Assembly (NCBI GenBank): GCA_029945425.1
Contig: JAQSDV010000002.1
Span: 1,342,569-1,406,568, forward strand
DNA: 64,000 nt
Source: a bacterium
GTDB lineage: Bacteria; Pseudomonadota; Alphaproteobacteria; Micavibrionales; UBA2020
Direction: 5' to 3'
In this document: piece after piece, positions 60,697 to 64,000 of the stretch
Position numbering within the stretch: the stretch's first letter is position 1
Layout of the letters: every line of letters starts with the position of its first letter
Translations under genes and position numbers: made by a program
Notes under the pieces: generated by a model
Databases searched by the model: none
The model's input: only the letters and a program-made list of their open reading frames with translations
What the model was told of the DNA's origin: nothing

Positions 60697-60747
60697 TGGG
60701 TACTATAACCGCGGATCAAAAGGAAGCTTTTCGAAAGGGCGCATACA

Positions 60748-61416
60748 ATGAAATTCTTCGTCGACACCGGCGATATCGCTGAAATCAAGGACTTGGCATC
60801 GACCGGCCTGCTGGACGGCGTCACGACCAACCCGACCCTGATCGCACAATCGGGCAAAAACTTCCTGAAACTCATCGCCGAAATCTGCGAAGTGGTGCAA
60901 GGCCCCGTCAGCGCCGAAGTCGCCGCGACCGATTACGCGACCATGCTGAAGGAAGGCCAGAAACTGGCCAAGATCGCGAAAAATGTCGCGGTCAAGGTGC
61001 CGCTGACGCCCGACGGTTTGAAGGTGTGCAAGGCGCTGTCGGATAACGGCACGCAAGTCAACGTGACGCTCTGCTTCTCCGCCGCGCAAGCATTGCTCGC
61101 TGCCAAAGCTGGCGCGACATTCATTTCTCCCTTCGTCGGTCGGCTGGACGATGTCGGGCAGGACGGCATGCTGTTGATCAAAGAGATCATGGACATCTAC
61201 ACCGCATATCCCAAAACCATTAAAACTGAAGTCCTCGTCGCTTCCATCCGCCACCCGATCCACCTGATCGCGGCAGCGAAAATGGGCGCGCATGTGGCGA
61301 CCATTCCGCCGAAAGTCATCCGCCAGCTTTACGCGCATCCGCTGACCGACAAGGGCCTCGCCGCTTTCGTGTCCGACTGGCAGAAAACCGGCCAGACTAT
61401 TCTGGACGCCGCGTAA
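60748..61416 (+). CDS. fsa: Fructose-6-phosphate aldolase / transaldolase-like
   Basis: 222 residues, short transaldolase-type TIM barrel. [23 protein letters not shown] and [11 protein letters not shown] (Schiff-base Lys about 89) with SPFVGRLDD (about 131) mark the FSA/TalC group. The reaction is aldol cleavage of fructose 6-phosphate or a transaldolase step. AAAGGGCG precedes the ATG. Its TAA overlaps the next ATG (TAATG), so it is coupled to the DUF484 gene. Confidence 0.9.
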   Translation: MKFFVDTGDIAEIKDLASTGLLDGVTTNPTLIAQSGKNFLKLIAEICEVVQGPVSAEVAATDYATMLKEGQKLAKIAKNVAVKVPLTPDGLKVCKALSDNGTQVNVTLCFSAAQALLAAKAGATFISPFVGRLDDVGQDGMLLIKEIMDIYTAYPKTIKTEVLVASIRHPIHLIAAAKMGAHVATIPPKVIRQLYAHPLTDKGLAAFVSDWQKTGQTILDAA

Positions 61417-62108
61417 TGCCCGCTGCCGCGAAAGACCTGACCGACGAAGACGTCATCGCCTACCTGCGCCGGAAGAAAGATTTCTTCCGCGACAATCCCG
61501 ACTTGCTGGAAGAACTGGCCGCGCCCGGCCAGAACCGCGGCAAGGGCGTTGTCGATTTCCAGCAGGCCTTGGTCGAGCGCCTGAAATCGGACAAGTCCAA
61601 CGCGCACAAGGTGCAAAAAGAACTCATCGAAACCTTCCGCGCCAATATGAGCAACCAGAGCCGCATTCAAACAGCGGTGCTGGTGATACTGGAGGCGGAG
61701 ACGTTCGAGGAGTTTATCGAGACGATCACGCAAGACCTGCCCATCCTGCTGGATGTCGACACCATCAATCTGGTGATCGAGGCGACGTCGAAAGAAGTCC
61801 CCTTCGTCAACCAGTCGGGCATCCGCTTTGCCAAGCCCGGTTTCGTGCGCAGCTGGCTCGGCGATGGCGACGCGCTGCTGCAGCCCAATATCAACGGGCA
61901 TGAAGAAATTTTCGGCCCCGGCGCCGGCCTCGTCAAAAGCCACGCCCTGCTCCGCATCGAAATCAGCACCAACACCCCCGCCGGCATCATCGCCTTCGGA
62001 TCGCGCAACCCCGAGGCGTTCTCGCCCGAACAGGCAATCGACCAGGTGGGCTTCCTTGCGCAAGTGGTGGAGCGCTGCTTCCGCATCTGGCTGGACGTCA
62101 CTGTCTAA
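61416..62108 (+). CDS. DUF484 family protein
   Basis: 230 residues. The N-terminal part with DEDVIAYLRRKKDFFRDNPDLLEEL is the DUF484 signature (coiled-coil and GAF-like domain). A GAF-like domain runs from about 85 to 230 (LDVDTINLVIEATS...AGIIAFGSRNPEAF). In alphas and gammas the gene usually sits upstream of xerC; its role is unknown. It starts at the overlapped TAATG of fsa, and a TCATCCTGAGCG-type hairpin follows it. Confidence 0.88.
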   Translation: MPAAAKDLTDEDVIAYLRRKKDFFRDNPDLLEELAAPGQNRGKGVVDFQQALVERLKSDKSNAHKVQKELIETFRANMSNQSRIQTAVLVILEAETFEEFIETITQDLPILLDVDTINLVIEATSKEVPFVNQSGIRFAKPGFVRSWLGDGDALLQPNINGHEEIFGPGAGLVKSHALLRIEISTNTPAGIIAFGSRNPEAFSPEQAIDQVGFLAQVVERCFRIWLDVTV

Positions 62109-62112
62109 CCCT

Positions 62113-62143
62113 CTGTCATCCTGAGCGCAGCGAAGGATGACAG
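62113..62143 (+). terminator. Hairpin of the TCATCCTGAGCG family
   Basis: CTGTCATCCT and AGGATGACAG pair over ten bases with an 11-base loop, and TTTTG follows. It follows the DUF484 gene and is related to the 27-base repeat at 37646. Confidence 0.6.
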
Positions 62144-62182
62144 TTTTGTGGACGACCGCCGCAACCGTGCTAGAATCATCCC

Positions 62183-63130
62183 ATGACGGATGACACCCTC
62201 GCCCCGCCAGTGACCGCCCCCGACCTTGCCGCGAAATATGCGGAATGGGTGACGTATCTGTCGCTGGAAAAACATTTCTCGAAACACACGCTGCGCGCCT
62301 ATACCGCCGACATGGAATATTTCTTCGGCTTCCTGACGCGCCATATGGGCAAGCCGCCATCCATGAACGACCTTGGTGATGCCAGCATCCGTGATTTCCG
62401 CAGCTGGCTGTCGAAAAAAACGATGGAGGGCGCGGGCGCGGCGACGCGCGCGCGGTCTCTCGCCTCCGTCCGCAATTTCCTGAAATGGCTCGACCGGAAC
62501 GGACACCTGCACAACCCCGCGATTGCCAGCATCCGCACCCCCAAGATGCCGAAAAAGATCCCCCGCGCATTGCCGCCCAAACAGGCCCGCGAAGTGGTGG
62601 AGAATGCCGACAGCATCCCGAAAGAAAACTGGATCGGCATGCGCGACCGCGCGCTGTTCATGCTGCTCTACGGCTGCGGCCTGCGTATCGACGAGGCATT
62701 GCAGCTGAATTACGGCACAAGGCCCCTCAACGCCGAAGTGCGCGTGATGGGCAAGGGTTCGAAAGAGCGCATGGTGCCGGTCATTCCGGTGGTCGAGAAA
62801 ATGCTGAATGAATATCTCGCCGTCGTCCCCTTCCCCATGGAAAAAGAAACGCCGCTATTCCTCGGCGCGAAAGGCGGCAGGCTGGCGCAGGGTGTCGCCC
62901 AGCGCGACCTGCGCAATTTGCGCAAGGCCATCGGCCTGCCGGAATCCGTCACGCCGCACGCGCTGCGCCACAGCTTCGCCACGCATATCCTTGTCGGCGG
63001 CGCGGATCTGCGCACCATTCAGGAACTCCTCGGCCACGCATCCGTTTCCACCACCACCCGTTACACCGACTACGACAACGCGCAGATCATGGAAATCTAC
63101 ATGAAGGCGCATCCACGGGCGAAGGATTGA
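62183..63130 (+). CDS. xerC: Tyrosine recombinase XerC
   Basis: 315 residues. An N-terminal SAM-like domain (SLEKHFSKHTLRAYTADMEYF, about 28) is followed by the catalytic domain with the first Arg in YGCGLRIDEAL (about 164), Lys in MGKGSKERMV (about 192), HALRHSFATH (about 258), the second His in LLGHASVSTT (about 284) and the Tyr in TRYTDYD (about 293). It resolves chromosome dimers with XerD. TAGAAT lies six bases before the ATG, so the transcript may be leaderless. Placement next to DUF484 and fsa argues for the housekeeping Xer rather than a mobile integrase. Confidence 0.9.
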   Translation: MTDDTLAPPVTAPDLAAKYAEWVTYLSLEKHFSKHTLRAYTADMEYFFGFLTRHMGKPPSMNDLGDASIRDFRSWLSKKTMEGAGAATRARSLASVRNFLKWLDRNGHLHNPAIASIRTPKMPKKIPRALPPKQAREVVENADSIPKENWIGMRDRALFMLLYGCGLRIDEALQLNYGTRPLNAEVRVMGKGSKERMVPVIPVVEKMLNEYLAVVPFPMEKETPLFLGAKGGRLAQGVAQRDLRNLRKAIGLPESVTPHALRHSFATHILVGGADLRTIQELLGHASVSTTTRYTDYDNAQIMEIYMKAHPRAKD

Positions 63131-63132
63131 AA

Positions 63133-63945
63133 ATGAAAATTGTTTACTCCCTCTCGATCGATGACTACATCGCCGTCAATCAATGGATGGCAAATACAAC
63201 ACCAGAATTCGCCAAGCAGTATAAATCTATCCGCATCTTATTTTCCACAGGATGGATGTCTCCCTTCCTCGCTGTTGCCTTGATTGCATCTATCTCGCAC
63301 CATGGCGCGATACGCGATGGGGCAACTGTGATTGGTGTATTGTTAGGACTGATAAATTTTTTTAGTTATCCGACAGCCGAAAAGAAAGCACGTGAAAAAA
63401 CCTTACGAAACTTCCACTATGGTAAGCACGGTACGGGCAGCATTGGTAGATTTTCTATGGAATTGCGGGATAACATGTTGTGGCTCAGCGGCGATCGCGG
63501 CGATAGTTGCTTCGCATTATCCCTTATCTCAGAAATCACGCATACGCCAGACTATGTGCTCCTCCGCAGAAGCTATCTTGCGTATATTCTCCCGCGTGGC
63601 AAAGTCATGGAAGGTGATTTCGATAAGTTTGTGAGCGAACTCGAATTGCTCACTCCACCACCACCTCCTTTGCTGGCCGAACCGCATTTCGAACCCCCGA
63701 AGAATTCTTTTCTACGGACGAGCCGCCGCGCATTCACGGCTGCGGCTTTAAGCGGCATTTGTGCAGTTGGCTTTGCATTGTTTTCCATGAAATGCGGCTG
63801 CGGCGGATCAAAAATTTCTATTTTAGTGAGCGTGCTCGCCGTTGCTTTCGCAATAGGCTTCATCGATGTGGCCTTCGGGCTTCGTTACAAAGAAAAAAAC
63901 TCGCGCACTGGTCAGGCAAGCAGAGACACACCTTCCGAAAAATAA
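63133..63945 (+). CDS. YcxB-like membrane protein
   Basis: 270 residues. Four membrane segments: about 40-57 and 60-77 near the start, 200-220 and 226-245 near the end, separated by a YcxB-type middle (about 100-175, LSLISEITHTPDYVLLRRSYLAYILPRGKV). Function unknown. The ATG at 63133 follows AAGGA; a TTG at 63127 overlaps the xerC stop. It is more AT-rich than its neighbours. The remaining 55 bases to the window end carry no recognised feature. Confidence 0.65.
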   Translation: MKIVYSLSIDDYIAVNQWMANTTPEFAKQYKSIRILFSTGWMSPFLAVALIASISHHGAIRDGATVIGVLLGLINFFSYPTAEKKAREKTLRNFHYGKHGTGSIGRFSMELRDNMLWLSGDRGDSCFALSLISEITHTPDYVLLRRSYLAYILPRGKVMEGDFDKFVSELELLTPPPPPLLAEPHFEPPKNSFLRTSRRAFTAAALSGICAVGFALFSMKCGCGGSKISILVSVLAVAFAIGFIDVAFGLRYKEKNSRTGQASRDTPSEK

Positions 63946-64000
63946 CGGCGATTATATACTTGACACACCCAGTTATTTGCCGTACTATTTAGATAGTTAG

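Noticed and set aside
60711..60716. TGATCC on the minus strand before priA as a second RpoE-type promoter
   Set aside because: No CGTA-type -10 follows at the required distance; a TATAGT box fits better.
62183..63130. Integrase of a genomic island
   Set aside because: The gene sits with fsa and DUF484 and has XerC-type motifs; no attachment sites or cargo boundaries were seen.

Overview
The window looks like chromosomal DNA of a GC-rich alphaproteobacterium. The support is the gene set: DivK and PleD, an EipB-like DUF1849 protein, an IalB-family protein, a Rickettsia-type 17 kDa glycine-zipper lipoprotein, an RpoE/ChrR-type sigma and anti-sigma pair, a promoter of the EcfG type, and the block priA / fsa / DUF484 / xerC. 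The species cannot be fixed from sequence alone. There is no prophage, IS element or CRISPR array. One tRNA gene (Arg, anticodon CCT) is present.

Layout. 0-8 kb: the start of atpH at the left edge, a Sco1-type copper chaperone, two paralogous small proteins, a low-GC islet, a large flavoprotein, an HD hydrolase with a PH-domain membrane protein, and an epimerase. 8-16 kb: a heptad-repeat stress protein, CsaA, and a dense signalling cluster (MASE1/CHASE kinase, four receivers of which one is degenerate, an Hpt protein, a CheA-like kinase and a CheX-like protein). 16-24 kb: a serralysin-like RTX protease, tRNA-Arg, a secreted His/Gly-rich protein, a Sel1 protein, an SDR dehydrogenase and a TPR/pentapeptide protein. 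24-34 kb: a PP2C-type phosphatase with rearranged motif order downstream of polyphosphate kinase, PhhB, a zincin, an RsmC-like methyltransferase, another tandem paralogous pair, HtpG and PdxH. 34-46 kb: the glycine-zipper lipoprotein, an IalB protein, the ECF sigma/anti-sigma pair, a phage-A1-like metallophosphoesterase, rpmG, divK-pleD, an EipB-like protein, a second diguanylate cyclase, an EF-hand protein and an ankyrin/double-HAD operon. 47-64 kb: a flavin oxidase, an RNA methyltransferase with a DUF218 protein, aspS, rnd, a HerA-like ATPase, Ppx, SixA, a GAF histidine kinase with a frameshifted start region, priA, fsa, DUF484, xerC and a YcxB-like membrane protein.

How the genes fit together. 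Signalling dominates: phosphorelay (8-16 kb, 57 kb), cyclic-di-GMP (PleD and the 43.5 kb GGDEF protein, both with an RxxD inhibitory site), cell-cycle control (DivK) and extracytoplasmic stress (ECF sigma with its own TGATCC-type promoter; an EcfG-type promoter before the heptad-repeat protein). Polyphosphate metabolism is present at two loci (ppk, ppx). Several genes begin 5-7 bases after a TATAAT-like -10 box without a ribosome binding site, which suggests leaderless transcripts.

Most unusual observations: the PP2C protein whose DGHGG metal motif lies at the C-terminus, the C7 tract that splits the GAF kinase reading frame, a ChrR-type anti-sigma lacking the zinc ligands, and the heptad-repeat protein under a general-stress-type promoter. 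Novelty could not be tested here.
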